This document shows positions 30,640 to 43,389 of a stretch of DNA of 64,000 nucleotides, piece after piece. Positions within the stretch are counted from its first letter, which is position 1; each line of letters starts with the position of its first letter. Source of the stretch: Hirudo medicinalis (lineage: Eukaryota > Annelida > Clitellata > Hirudinida > Hirudinidae); assembly GCA_011800805.1 (NCBI GenBank), contig MPNW01000045.1:83481-147480 (forward strand). The letters are read 5' to 3'. The notes beneath the pieces are model-generated. The model saw only the letters and a list, made by a program, of their open reading frames with translations. It was not told the origin of the DNA and made no database searches. The translations under genes were made by a program, and so were the position numbers.

Positions 30640-31783
30640 TAATGATGGTCTCCATCAGACCCCTCAAGATCAAAACTGTAATGTATGACACCTGGTGACC
30701 AGACCTGCTTTGGTTTCTGTATATGAAAATTACAAGTTATAGCCATTTCAGAAATAATTGTTATAAATCCCTTACTAGGTCCCTAATGTAGCCATCTTCA
30801 GGGCCTAAGTACATAAACAAGGCCAATCCCCCACAGGTCATCAGAAACTTCCTGAGCATCACCCAGCTGGAAAGTTATGAACAAGATGTAAATAAAATTA
30901 TGAGATCAAATTATCATTTTTCTAAACTATGCCTTTCTAAACTGAAAAAAAAAATATTTGGTAAATTTCCATTATGAAAGAATGCTCTCTTTAGAAAAAT
31001 TTGAAATATCTTGTCAAAAACCCAAAAATTATCTAAACAAATAAAGTCTGATACATTGAAAACTTCGCCACTCATCAAAAATAAATAATAGAAACTAGAA
31101 GATGATGATCTAGTTCATATAGTAAAGCTTATAACATAGAAATTTATTATAATTTACTCGCTGTAATATCTTTTTGTGTCTGGACTCCACTTGTCTTCAG
31201 TCAGAACATCCCCATCAATATGCATCTGGAGAATATCAAAAGTATTCAGGTTTCACATTTTGCTCTAGCTCATTTTATTTCTTGGTAGGTGAAAGCCTTA
31301 GCAGTGCAGTCAATAAGCTTTACTCAATAAAAACATTTCTCAAAACTCACTGGCTCTCCATAATTCTTTTTTAAGTGAGGTATATCCCAATTGTGGTAGG
31401 GATCCTTACCCTCAGCACTTTTAAGAGGAAGCTTAGGATAATCACCATAACCCATGCCATCTTTATCCTCATAAGGTTCGTAATCATCGGGTATCAGGTT
31501 GTACTTTTTGGCAGCAGCCCTCCTTTCTTCTTCTGATTTGGGATATGGTCCAGGCTTCCAATCCTTGTTCCAATCTTGTAAATATTCAGTTTAAATACTT
31601 AGTCAAATACGTCTCATCTCAAAAGTCATCAAGGTCACTAAAAACCACCAAATGCAATCGATTGGAATTTAGACACTTACGTCCAGCATTCCTTACAGCA
31701 ACGTAGCACAAAGGAATATTTCTGGATAAAACCCGAAAATTCTTTAAGGGAGACCCAACCATACCGCAAAACGCCAGCGACAT
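30639..31783 (-). CDS. NDUFB8: NADH dehydrogenase 1 beta subcomplex subunit 8 (NDUFB8)
   Basis: NDUFB8 is an accessory subunit of the membrane arm of mitochondrial complex I. Five minus-strand exons: 31681-31783, 31351-31574, 31158-31225, 30776-30866, 30639-30716, total 564 bases or 187 aa (human 186). The N-terminus (MSLAFCGMVGSPLKNFRVLS) is a plausible mitochondrial targeting sequence. Family signatures follow: PGPYPKSEEERRAAAKKYN, DYEPYEDKDGMGYGDYPKLP, WDIPHLKKNYGEPMH. One membrane helix (about residues 138-152, KFLMTCGGLALFMYL) and a short tail end the protein. An apparent stop after TKRYYSE is intronic: the GCGA/GTAAAT donor lies just before it and the next exon restores phase. Confidence 0.93.
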
Positions 31784-32060
31784 TGTTTAATGTTTTTCCC
31801 TTTAGGTCGGCGTTGAGGGAAGAATAAAGTATCAATGAGAAGCTATGTTATATTGAATACTTGTTTTGGCTATTTTTTTTAGAATTATTATGTTTTATAA
31901 TGTATTAATATCTTGAAAAAAAGAAAATATTTTAAGTATTGTTGTAAATAAAAGTTATATATATGTTTTATACAATATTGTAAATCTGATGTAATATTTT
32001 AAACATTTTTGCCATTTTCATAATTACACTTATAAAGAAAGGATTACACTCATAACCAAC

Positions 32061-34359
32061 AAGGCTGACGCTAAAAGCCCCAAATCACAAGGATGCGTGA
32101 GGGAGGAGCTGCAGTCTGGGGAGGAGCTACAGTTTGTAGACAAATTTCAAAAATGCCAAACTACCGATGTTTAACGTTGGTTCTATAAACTATAGTTTTT
32201 GCGGACCCTCCAACCGAATGCTTCACATTAAGTAAATTAAAATCATTCAATATAGCCTTAATGCCATCTGCGATTGTTATGGACTTGGGAAATTATAGTC
32301 ATAATGTCTCCACAAAATGCTGTTCTAATCTGCAATTCTGTCAAGCCACTAAAGCACACGCAAATCTTTCTGCCCCTCTGCTTAAAGCTTTCACCAGCAA
32401 TGTTTCTTTAATACATGGTTCGTACAGGTCCTAAAAAGTCCAAAATTTCTGAAACTTGGAATTTTAGTACTAAAAAGTCCTAAACAAGTGAAGTCTTAAA
32501 GAAAATTAAAATGTCCTAAAATTTTACTGGAATTTAATAAATTTTATTGAGGAATCAAAGGGAACGGGAATTCGCTATCTCTTTGTTCTAGCTGTACACG
32601 GGAACGCACTCAATTAAGTGTCGTAATATGTTCGCTTGTCAGTTTAATCTCTTAAAATTTTGATAACACTACCAATAATACCTGGATTTTGTTATTTCAA
32701 TAATAACTCCCTTTTATAGGTACCAAGAATTTATATATTTTTTAAGGAGCTCATGGGGAGTCGTAACGATTACAAATTCCTGTGGAGAAATAGTCAGAAA
32801 GTTGTTAACGTTAAGCCATGGTCAGACATCTCGTGAAAGATGCTTTTCCATAAACATGAGCATATAACCAAGAGTTTGTGAAAATCAAAGAGAAGCTTAA
32901 CTGCAAGAATAATGAGCGGTCACATCAACAGTGTTTGAGGTGTTACCAATTTTAAAATTAATAAATCTGTTATTGGTCATTGCAAAGCATCAAGGCAGAA
33001 GCATCACTTTTATTTGGACACTTTAGATCATGAAGAAAGTTAGTTGCAGCTAAAAATGAGAAGCGTAAGATGAGATGATGGTTTTGAGAAAGAAACTGAA
33101 AACATTAAAGCATGACCTAAATTTGTGAGACTGAATTTCGCAGATTAATGGTGTAAAGTATCACAACCAAGAACGTGGATCTATTGGTCCAGACCAACAA
33201 GCCTAAGAAAAAGATAGTGAGGCAAAAACTGCAGAAATTGCAAATTTAGAAAGAGAGCTTAAGCATTGAATTATATGTAAATAAATTGATATTTTCAGCC
33301 TTCAAGTATTTCTATTTTGAAAATCTAAAGCCTATAAAAACAATAAATTAAGTCTAAATACCGGTATTTAATAATTTCGGTCCTAAAAAACAGAGTAAAA
33401 AGTCCTAAATCTCAGTTTCCAAATTCCTACATAAACCATGTTAATAATGGAGAGTTTAACACATACACCGACTTTTCCTGAGATCAGGGTGCTTCACACT
33501 AAGTAATGGTGTAACCAAGGAATAGTAACAAAGGAATTGCCGCGCAGGAGTCGCGACAGTGAGCTCAGGTTACTGGCGTGACAATGTATCATCACTGGGG
33601 AAAAATTGGTGATTTCTGTACTCTAATGGAAATACATTAAAACTGGAAGTACATTTTAATGTACCAAAGAATTAATTAGTCAATTACAAAACTACCATAA
33701 AAATATTTCATAATAGCTAGAATGTGCTTGCAAGACATTGACAAAGTGGCTGCTTTACATCTAATTTATAACTATTTACAACATAATTACTACTATATAA
33801 AATTTTATTATCCATCATAATATGCACAGATTTTCTCCTCCTGATCTAAATGTTTGTACAATTTGGGAGACCAGCCAATCACTGAACAAGGTACACTGGT
33901 CATCCAGGGACCATACATGATGTCGTTCTCCCTCACTTACCTGTTGAGCAATAGTGGATCAAATGGCTAACAAGCTGGCAGATGAGGATGTCCTAAATTT
34001 CTACAAAAGATAAAATTAAAAAATTTTTCACTAATTGAACCTTTTCCAACGATCAGGAAAAATGTTCCCAATGGTGGCTTTGAGAGCTGTTGCTAAGCTT
34101 TTGGAGGACAGCCTACTCGTGAGTTGCCTTTTAAGTACTCTGTTGAGTGCTTCAGTGCCATATTATCCCATTCCTTGAAAAAAGCTAGTAACCCAAGACT
34201 AAATTTAAAGTTTTTTCATAGTTTATTAAAGGACATGTAAAGTTTAAAATAAGATTTAAAAAATTACAGCACATCACTTTGTGACAAAACATAGCTCCTC
34301 CCCTCATTGCCGGCTCCTCCCTCATGCATCTTTGTGGTTTGGGGTTTATAGCGACAGCC
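32061..34359. mobile_element. DNA transposon with ~85-base inverted ends, transposase decayed
   Basis: Left end 32061-32145 and right end 34275-34359 are inverted matches (AAGGCTGACGCTAAAAGCCC against GGCTGTCGCTATAAACCCC; both continue with ATGCGTGAGGGAGGAGC / ATGCATGAGGGAGGAGC). Flanking 8-base repeats TAACCAAC (32053-32060) and TAACTAAC (34360-34367) differ at one base. An 8-base duplication suits hAT or P superfamilies. I cannot read a transposase inside; a second repeat (32416-33445) is nested. It lies between the divergent NDUFB8 and PPxY-protein starts. Confidence 0.75.
32416..33445. repeat. Nested repeat with GTCCTAAAAAGTCC-rich ends
   Basis: Left end CATGGTTCGTACAGGTCCTA and right end, inverted, CATGGTTTATGTAGG share the outer bases. 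AAAAGTCCTAAA motifs repeat at both ends. A relative with GTTCGTACAGATCCTAAAAA is at 40096. Only stop-ridden frames lie between. It is probably a decayed DNA transposon inside the larger inverted-end element. Confidence 0.5.
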
Positions 34360-34401
34360 TAACTAACGACACGAGATGTTAGCTCTGGACGGGTTGTGTT
34401 G

Positions 34402-37400
34402 ATGGATTCAATTTATGTTTTGGCGGTGTCCTTATATCTAGTACAAGTGAGTTGTTAATAGACTAAGCCTCATATATATTTAAGTAATTTTTAAGGAGGT
34501 CTATGCATATTTTTATTGTGTCAGAGGTGTTATCTGTAATTTTGATTTTAAGGCTGACATCGAAGATTGCCCAGGCTTCGGAAAGCCGTGAGATTTTATA
34601 CCATACCTAAAATATTTGAATGTTTTCTTATGTTTGTAAAGCGATATTTAATATGTATATATTTTTTGTTCTGGAAGTTGTCCACCAAATCAGAAATGCT
34701 GCTTGGAAGGGAATGCTTGCTGCACTTTTATACACTTGAGGCCTGACATCAGAAAGCTAACATCAGAAAAGTTCGCTATATGGAATCTCTGGTTTTTTTG
34801 GTGGGCTGAAGATTTGGTTTTAGTAGTTATTTTAAAGTTAGATAACATACTCGCACATGATTAGATGAATTTACTATAAGTCATTTTGAATTAATGTTGT
34901 AAAGAATATAAATAGTATAATACAGCATGCTTTATGTTTAATAGTTTAAAGTGCTTTAAGCAAACTTTCAGAGGTACTGACCTATTCTCATGGTGCCTTG
35001 GTGCAAGGTTGTGAACATAACAGTGAGAAATACGTAAATTATAGGCATTTATGGCTATATAATATGTTTGGGTTTATTTGGAATAGACATGATTGCGAAT
35101 GCAATTAGCTAATCTTTTGATTATTTATGTATCCAAATAGGATGTGAAAGTACTTTTTCAATCTCCCTACCATTTACAGTCAGGACAGAAACCACGAGGA
35201 CACCCCATAATTTCTTGATAACTCGCTAAATATAAGTTCAATATTACTCAATTTTATAAATAACATCACTTTATTTTATACAAAACGACCTGAAAAATTT
35301 CAAGTAGATTTAACAAGAACTTGAAAAATATGCAAAATAGCATTTTATGTCCGTTTGAAAACCATGAGGACATCCTTACTTATATCCAATAAAACTTGAA
35401 ATTTTTGATAGTTATGCAATCAAATTGCACTTTATGCAAATATTATTGATATATAAACACAAAAAGAGTTACAAACTAGTTTGAAGCTTATAAAATTACT
35501 ATTTTATAAATGGCTGGAGGTAAAATGTCTGACAAGGAGAGAGGGCAGATTGAGGCCTTCAGACAAGCAAATTATTCGATCAGGAAAATTGGCAAAGAGC
35601 TCAATCGATCCAAGACTGAAAGTCTGGAACTATCTAAAGGCTCCTGAGGAATGTGGAACAAAAAATAATTGTGGAAGACCCAAGAAACTGATTATTTGTC
35701 AGCAGAGACTACTGGTGAGAAAGACTTCTACAGGTAAATTTTCAGAAAATCAAATTAGAAATGGACTTTGATTTAAGAATTTGTAAAAGTACAGTGTTAA
35801 GTTATTTGAGATCTAGTGGTATTTTATTAAATGAAAAAGATTAAAGATTCCAGCTCTTAAAAAATCACAAGTTGGAGAGAGTGGAATGGACCAAAACCAT
35901 GCTCCAGAGATTGCTTGGGCAATATTATTTTTTCAGAAGAGAAGACATTTAAACTGGATGGACCTGATGGTCATCAGTTCTACTGGCATGACCCTAACCC
36001 TCGGTGATGATTTGGGGAGGAATTTCCTGTGAAGGATTAACTGAATTGGTCTTTCTGGATGGGAGACAGTCTTCAGCAGATTAAATCAAAGTATTAGAAG
36101 ATCACCTCCTGCCTTTTGGGAAGCTTATTATGGGAAAAATTTTATTTTCCAGCAAGATAATGCCTCGATCATACTTCTAAGTTGAGGAAGACATTTTTCC
36201 AGAGCAGAAATTTTAAAGTTATGAGTTGGCCAGCCTGTTTCCCAGACTTAAATCCTATTGGAAATGTTATCAAGAGTGGTTTACAATGGAAGGGAGTTTC
36301 ACTCAAAATCTTACCTGGAAAACGCCATTAGGAGTGCCTGGAAAGAACTGGATGGAAAATTCTTAAAAACCTTAATAAAATCGATGGATAACAGATGTTC
36401 TAAAGTTATTGAGTGTAAAGGAAACATTATTTCTTATTAATTTTTTTTCACAAGATTTTAGATGATTTGAGATGATTTTTGAAAGTGTCTTTCAAGGTTA
36501 TTGGACACCTCGAAATCACGTTTTCTGAATTTTTAAATTAATGCATGAAAATATCCTGACAAAGATTTAAGAGATAATCAAATATATAATTACACAACAT
36601 ATTATAATTTCCCCACAATCAAATTTTTGTTTAGCAAGTTATCACGAAATAATGGGGTGTCCTTATGGTTTCAATCCTGACTGTACATACCCCTACTCAA
36701 GGGCATTCTCTGGAGGTGCAGGCTGGGTTGAGAGCACTAAACACTACTGTCTGTTGCAATTACTGCTGCCTATAGGAACGCAACATATTTTGCCGACCTG
36801 CGCACCAACATGATTATTGTTCAGTCTTGAAGCAGAAACATGTGCTTGGATATTTTTTTTTATATTTTTTAGTAAGATGCAGCTAATTTGTGGGCTGATT
36901 GTCAAAATAACATGGTAGCAGAAATTGAAGATGTTTGCTTCAGGTTTCTGACAATTTTTGTGCTTATGATCTGCACTGGTGTCTGTGCCTACTGGAGGAG
37001 CAGGTACAGGACTCGCTATGTCAGTGCAAGAAGTTTAGTATGGTCAGCCCTAGATCCCTACTCTTTATCAACCAACTTTCCAAACTTCTCAACAGCAACA
37101 ACACTTGAGCCCAGGATAATCCAGCATTTCCAACCAATCAACTGGCAGAGGCACAGGGATTTTCTGACAAACCTTCGGACATCAAGAATATCACGCAGAA
37201 ATCCTATGGTTTCATCTTTAGGTTTGGTTCAGGGCAATGGCAGGCTGACACTACAACCTACACTCATGCCAGGTATTGTTGAAGGAGCTCAGAACAGTGT
37301 ACTGCACAGTTCAGCTATGATAAGTAATGGGCGAGAAATTTCCCTCTCAACATTTGTTCCACATCCACCATCATATGCCGAGGTACTCTTAAACATTCTT

Positions 37401-39556
37401 GTTTAAATGTGAATGCAGATAAATTCCTGAGTTATTCATATAGTAATTAAGAAATACAAACTGGAGTTAAACAAAAATATAAAAAAAATCATATCAGGTT
37501 TTGTGAAACGAATGAGTTTAAAGACTCTGATGAGCCTGTAAGCCTTCCTTTTTTAGAAGTTTTGGGTTCTGAGAAAATAATCAGGGTTGTTAATATCGCA
37601 GTATTGCTAATATGATGATAATATTGCCAATATTTTTCAGTTTTCAGTGCCCTAAAATGCCCACTATACATTTGGTCCAATGTAGATAGAAAGTGCATTT
37701 TATGCAAAATTTTAAATTAAAAATTAATTTTAAAATTTACATCAAATAGTGGAGTTTATTCAAATTTTGACATTATGTTACTGTATCACATATAAAACAT
37801 CCAATTAAGCAAATAATCATCAATAATAATCAACATGCAATAAAATGGGAACAAATACTGGAGGTCCAAGTACAAGTTCCTGAAATCGGTACTCAAGTAC
37901 AAGTACCACAGGTCCCTTATTGCCAATACATTTAAAACAAAATATTGGCATTGGTATTGCTAATACTTTTTGTACTTTTGTTAACAACCCTGAAAATAAT
38001 GAATATATTTTGGTCATATGTTATGATCATCATAAGCTTCACTGTTTTTTTTTGTTTTTGACAGAGCCCTATGTGATTAGACATTAAAAAAAAACCAACC
38101 CCAAACAGCAACTCAATGAGCCCTCATCATTTCCACTTTCTTGAAACCATGCCACCAATGCTGTTAAATTGTTAAATGGCAACATAATGGAATGAAAAAC
38201 TAGTAAATTCCAACAAGGCTTTATTGGCACAGTATCATTGGAGGACTCCTGCTACCAATGGCATCTACCCAAATAATTCCTGATGTTCTCAGGGGTTGTT
38301 CCATCAGTTATTTCACTTCCTCATTCTTGCCTCTCTCTCTCTTTACTCAAACTCTCCTGCAGGATCTTCAACTTCATCACCTTCTGCTTTCAGTTTCATC
38401 ACAATAGAACAAATTGACATCAGTTCCCATAATTGGCAGTTCAGCTCCTTCAATGTTCTTGAGAAGTCTGATATTTTTTTTAAAATAAGCAAATAAGAAA
38501 TTCACAAATGATTAACACAATCACTGAACTAAAGAAAATGATAAGTGAGAAAAAGCATTACACCTTCTCTAAATTTAAAAGTGGAATTTATATTTGATAT
38601 ATTTTCATTTCTTTGCAAAAAGATAACAACAAAAAATCTTAATATGAATTACGATTTGAGAGGTTGGACTCGCAATTGTTGAGATTTGAATTCAGTGGAG
38701 CTGCAACTGAAGTTTGCTTCTTTTTTGAAATCAGCACCTTAGTTTTTGAGTTTTAACTATGACAGGGCTCTGATGCATTCAACTTAATTTTAGTTCATTT
38801 GTTTTTGTAACTTTAACTTATTGATTCTTTTATCATAAAACAACCAAATTTTGGTGTTTAGGCTGGTTCAATGGGTTGCATTCTTGCATGCAAAGGTAGA
38901 AGCGACAGGTCGTTATGCGTTTGTTTGCAACACTGCCTGCACCCTTGGAAAGGGGTGCTACATAAATGGCTGGGTGATTAAAAGTGCCTTTACACCCTAT
39001 TTGGATACATGAGGTGCTTAAAAGATCGACTGAATACAAATTTTCACAAGCAAGGTAGATGCAATGATGTTAAGTGCACTGCTTAGCTTCAGCTTCTTGT
39101 GGTACTGGTGTTAGGAGCTTTGCAATGAGATTTGCATTTATATAATGGGAATATTTTGTTGTTTTTTTTAAATCATTCATTTGGCTTTTTAAAGCTTAAT
39201 TATTTTGTTAGTTTTAACAAATACCCTATTTTTAACTAGTTTGTTGTATGTCACTAGGCCATTACAGTGAGAAGTGAGCAAAACAAATGTCTTCCACCAC
39301 CTTATGATAAACAGACAAGTTAGATGCTCAATATTTTCCAAAAACAATTTGCATTGGTAAAATTCTGTTTATTGTTTGAATTTTTGGAGTTACAACGAGT
39401 TACATATATTACCTGCATGTATGAACAGAAGATTTGTTTTAAGGTTTGCTCAAGAATCCTGGTCAAGTGTCAAACAGCAGTGTGCATGCCAATGAAAACT
39501 TCCTCATCAGTGACAGTCCACCACCTTATAACAGCTTATCAGTTGATTCTCAGTGA
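34402..39556 (+). CDS. Small cysteine-rich single-pass membrane protein with three PPxY motifs
   Basis: Not recognised as a named gene; the architecture recalls VOPP1/WBP1/Shisa-type WW-domain-binding membrane adaptors. Exons: 34402-34446 (MDSIYVLAVSLYLVQ, signal-like), 34553-34587 (ADIEDCPGFGK), 34678 to about 34790 (CPPNQKCCLEGNACC), then about 36877-37382, 39258-39318 and 39444-39556. Phases match among the first three exons and among the last three; the join between 34790 and 36877 is unresolved and an exon may be missing. Exon four has one membrane helix (CFRFLTIFVLMICTGVCAYW) followed by a basic stop (RSRYRTRY). The cytoplasmic tail has HPPSYAE, LPPPYDK and SPPPYNS, ligands for WW domains such as those of NEDD4 ligases. 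The tail is secure; the N-terminal exons are probable. Confidence 0.6.
35177..36683 (+). mobile_element. Tc1-like transposon, family B, inactive
   Basis: The inverted ends CAGTCAGGACAGAAACCACG and CAGTCAGGATTGAAACCATA (reverse complement of the right end) each run into ACACCCCAT and lie between TA dinucleotides (35175-35176, 36684-36685), the Tc1/mariner target. Inside, from 35511, is a transposase start (KERGQIEAFRQANYSIRKIG, then a GRPKK hook) that shifts frame and meets many stops. MIWGGISCEG near 36010 and a decayed QQDNA region near 36155 follow in order. It was inserted in a SINE-related repeat in an intron of the PPxY gene. Confidence 0.9.
36690..36805 (-). mobile_element. SINE piece split by Tc1 insertion
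   Basis: Minus-strand SINE with its 5' end near 36805 (GTTGGTGCGCAGGTCGGC). Its continuation is on the other side of the Tc1 element at 35090-35174, matching the intact arrangement at 28805-29020. The Tc1 copy therefore landed in the SINE. Confidence 0.65.
38858..39030 (+). mobile_element. tRNA-derived SINE, diverged copy
   Basis: GGCTGGTTCAATGGGTTGCA start, CCTGCACCCTTGGAAAGGGG body and AAAAGTGCCTTTACACCCTA tail align along their length with the copy at 26.02 kb. It lies in the last long intron of the PPxY gene. The B box is decayed. Confidence 0.65.
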
Positions 39557-39559
39557 TTT

Positions 39560-41990
39560 GAGATTTGTTAGCCCTTAGCAATAGATTTCACAGACAAATG
39601 ACAGTGATCAGCTTATCTAAAGAATCAAATATGTGAAAATAATTTGTTCTAATATCTATTGAAATTTCTTACATGTTTAACATGCTGCAACCATTTTTAA
39701 TTATGTTTTGAGTTTGGAAATTGATGTTTGCTAGTTTTTTTTTTTTTTGGTTTGTTCATGTTGATGGGCTGTTTGGGTAAATAATCTAAAGTGCACTGCT
39801 TGACTTCTGCAACTTGTATGGTTTTAGATCCTGTCCTATCTCTGCTACAGAACAGTTGAAACATTCGCTAATGAATTGTTTTATTGCATTTTATTTACTG
39901 AAGCAATTTTATTATATTGTTAAAAATGAAAGTTGTACTGAAAGTTCAGACTTCAGTAATTAAACATTGCTAAACCAAATTAGAATTTTGAATTTGCCAG
40001 TGATCATATAGCTCTCGTCTTAATTCTTGATGGCCTCTGAAGTCTAGATCATTAAACCCATAGAATGCTTTCTCTACTTGCTTCCTGCAAATATAGTTCG
40101 TACAGATCCTAAAAAGTTCCAAATTTCTTAAACTAAAGTCTAAAAAATAATAAATAAAGTGTAAATTTCGGTCCTAAACTATTAAATAAGTATAATAAAT
40201 AAGTGCTGGAAGTTTGAGGTTGGCAATCCCTAAGACCACGCAACCACAACCGGATTTCATCTGAAAATCGGTGATCCAGACAAACACTCATCAATTATGC
40301 AGAGGCAGCGACCAATGACGACGAAGGAACGACTGTGTTACAACCTTTATTTACAACAACGACGACAAGGCTCTTTTCGATGACTCTTCGCCCGGATCTT
40401 GTCTTCAATTGAGCTGATGATGTTTCAGGATTGGGAGTCGCTCTGGCTTTGTTGTCTCATCCTTGTTGTCTTGGCAGGTTCCGTTGCTGAGTCGAGCTTG
40501 TTGGACATTCCGGCTGGTATGACCTTGATGAAAAGCTGGTGATCTAGTGGGCCTGAAGTGTCTTTGAAATGGTCGTTGATGTTGTTGAGATAGTTATAGC
40601 TAGTGCTAAGCGTTGGAACTCTCAAGTTATTGAAGTGAGTGACGAGACGACATTGTTCCGACTGCATGACTGCTGGATAGCAGCCTAGCGATATAGCCGC
40701 TTGTCGTCTGTCTCTGGACGCGTCATCTCAAGCCACTACTCTTCTGCATTGGGATGTGCGATCCTACACACACCAATTCTAAATTCTGGTCCTTATGATA
40801 TTCCATTCTCAAGACTTAAGCGTAATTTATCTACTTTTACCCGCTTCTTTTTAGCAGACTAATAAAAAAGTTTATTTGTAGTACTACATACTATATATAA
40901 TTATATACTTTCATACTAAACATTTCTTCTTTCGGCTCAGCTGTGTTCTATTGATTTCGTAGCGTACAAGGATTAGTAGCTGAGGAGCATCCGGCTTTGT
41001 TACTGCCTTACTAAACGTGCGGGATTACTTTCGCATACATAAAGCTAGTTCTATTTGGCCCTATTACATTATTTATTGTGGAAATTAATACTTTCGATTA
41101 AATTTCCGATGCGACTGCTAAATTCGACTGCTAAATGCGCTGGAAACAAGCCTACTTCGTACATGTATAGCAGCCCCACAGGCTTCTCTCCGAAAGCTAA
41201 ATTTAGAGATCCCGTTCTGCGCTTTTTAGTCGGTGTTGTCTTCACATGTCGGGGATGTTGTTGTCGCGAAGTGGATATTAAACTGTATTAGAAATTTAGC
41301 TTTCCTTTAAGAAAAGCAGAGGGATAAATTGTAACAATCGGGTCAGCTTGGGATGATTAGAATGTAAACATTCCGCGAATTATTTGGCGAAAACCGAAGG
41401 AACCATAATGTCTTATTGTTCGGAACCGCCTACAATCTAATTAAGCTTGTGTAGGTGAATAGATTTTGTTTGCAACTCGAACCAAACAATAGTTATGTTT
41501 CTAGTTTTGACATTGGACTTTACTGAGTTGCGTTAAAGCAAGGAACTGAAGCGAAGCTTATAAGGTTAGGTTGTTTAAGATGAAGACAATGAAAAATGTT
41601 TTGTTATCATACATTAAACATACAAATAAGTATGAATCTCAAAACCAACTTTAATATGTTAACAATTTCGTTATCTGGAAGTCTCATCATCTTCAATTGT
41701 GGTTATCAAAACCAGCATACATTTGTATTGCTTATTTTATCTTATTTTATTTGCTTCAAAACATGTCAATGGATTGATTGCTGAATCTTTGTGATAGTAA
41801 TTTCGCGAAATTAATTTTAGTTAAACTTTCAAGTTGCATTTGCTTTAGAGACAGCTCTAGATTCCTCTGAGATATTTCTTGGAAAAATTCTACTGAAATT
41901 TGATTAATGAAATAGGGTCAAAGATCATTCTTGCACAATAGTTGCATGACTTAGTCTAAGAGACTAATTTTTGTACCAGATTATTAATTC
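39560..41990. other. Repeat-rich gap between PPxY gene and SUEL-CUB gene
   Basis: No supported gene. At 40090-40190 a copy of the GTTCGTACAG(G/A)TCCTAAAAA repeat occurs. From about 40200 to 40760 the sequence is GC- and CpG-richer than its flanks with no readable domain; a solo LTR or another mobile sequence is possible. Near 41370-41430 a small CpG cluster with an E2F-like TTTGGCGAAA could be a promoter for the gene starting at 44422. All weak. Confidence 0.35.
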
Positions 41991-42350
41991 TCTGTCATGC
42001 ATATGAGAAGTAGAAATGTGGAAGTAGACTGAGAGATCTGGATGTGATAACAGCATGAGTCGAAAAGCATATCTGTAGTGCATGGAAGTTAGAAAACTTG
42101 CTTGGTATGATAAAGAGACCACTATGTAGGGATGATGTAATTCTGAAATTTTCAAAAGCTTTGGTGAGACCACATGTAGAATGTTGCTTTTAAGTATAGA
42201 ATCCACACCTGAAAAAGGATGTTGGGATTTTGGAGAGAATGCAAAGCAGAAAGAGAAAGAAGAGCAACCAAGATGATAAAAAGATTAGAAAAGTTTGATG
42301 GAAGGGAAGGCCTTTTACCTCAGTAATGTTTCAAAGCCACAAAAAATGTT
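41990..42350 (+). mobile_element. Degenerate LINE fragment (RT C-terminal region)
   Basis: A frame reads FSKALVRPHVEC, then after a stop NPHLKKDVGILERMQ. This is the region after the reverse-transcriptase catalytic core of CR1/L2/RTE-like LINEs. The fragment is short, with stops, and ends before an (ATT)n run at 42376-42398. Confidence 0.7.
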
Positions 42351-43389
42351 TCTATTAGAGGGCACAATTGTAAGTTATTATTATTATTATTATTATTAAT
42401 AATTTTAGTACGGCTGAAGCGTCCCCTAGCTGTCAACTGAAGCAACACAATCAATGAAACTGAAACAACCCAAAAAAATTCTATATGTCAACTACGTGTG
42501 AGTAAGTTCATATTGTTTCTGTCCAAAAAAGCATCTACAAAGACTTTAAAAGTAGCTACATCAGGAACATCAACTACTGCAGCAGGAAGATTATTCCAAT
42601 GTGTGTTAATTAATGTCCATTTCATTATGATTATTCAAATCCTTCAGCATTCCATTTACATTGGTAGGCTTCTGGAAACTTTAAAGAAATTATTTTAGCG
42701 CAAGGGTGGTTTATCTAAGGAATAAATTAGATAAAGAAACCATCTGTGAGGGCACAGCAGATAAATTTAAGATATGCCTAAGTATGGATATTACAAATTA
42801 AATGGTTATTAACTATTCCTAACTAATGCAAGTCAATGTTATGTTATGCTAATGATATATGGTATGCATAATATTTCATAGTTCAAGGCATTTCAATGTT
42901 GAACTTTTACTTTCACGTTTTTTGCCACATGCAGCAACATATGGGCATTTGTGACTGAAGAAGTGTCCCAAATTTGTAAATGTGCTATTAAATTTAAGCT
43001 CAAGATGTGCCAGTTTATCTCTGTTTTATAAAAGCATTTTTATTTTAGATATTCAAATTTTGCAAAATGCTTCTATTTTTTAGAAATATTTGTTTGATTT
43101 CAGTTGGTCAAACATACATCACACAATGTCTTTTCTCATTATTCATCAATGTGATGACTAAAAACATTTATTTAACACCTTCAACCTCTCTAAACATTTA
43201 TTGTTGGAAATTGTGGCTTGTAGTTGAGATGATGAATGTGACATAAGAATGCTGGTAGAGATGGAAAGTTTGAGGGCCCCCTAATTAATAATTAATTCTT
43301 ATTAAACTTTTGCAATCAGAAAACAAACTTTGGATATCCATATGCATCAATGGTTAGATCTACTTAATATACAATGTAAAACAGAAAGT

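Noticed and set aside
31150..31157. Premature stop in NDUFB8 after TKRYYSE
   Set aside because: A GA/GTAAAT donor lies just before it and the next exon supplies the expected membrane helix and restores phase to a 187-aa protein.
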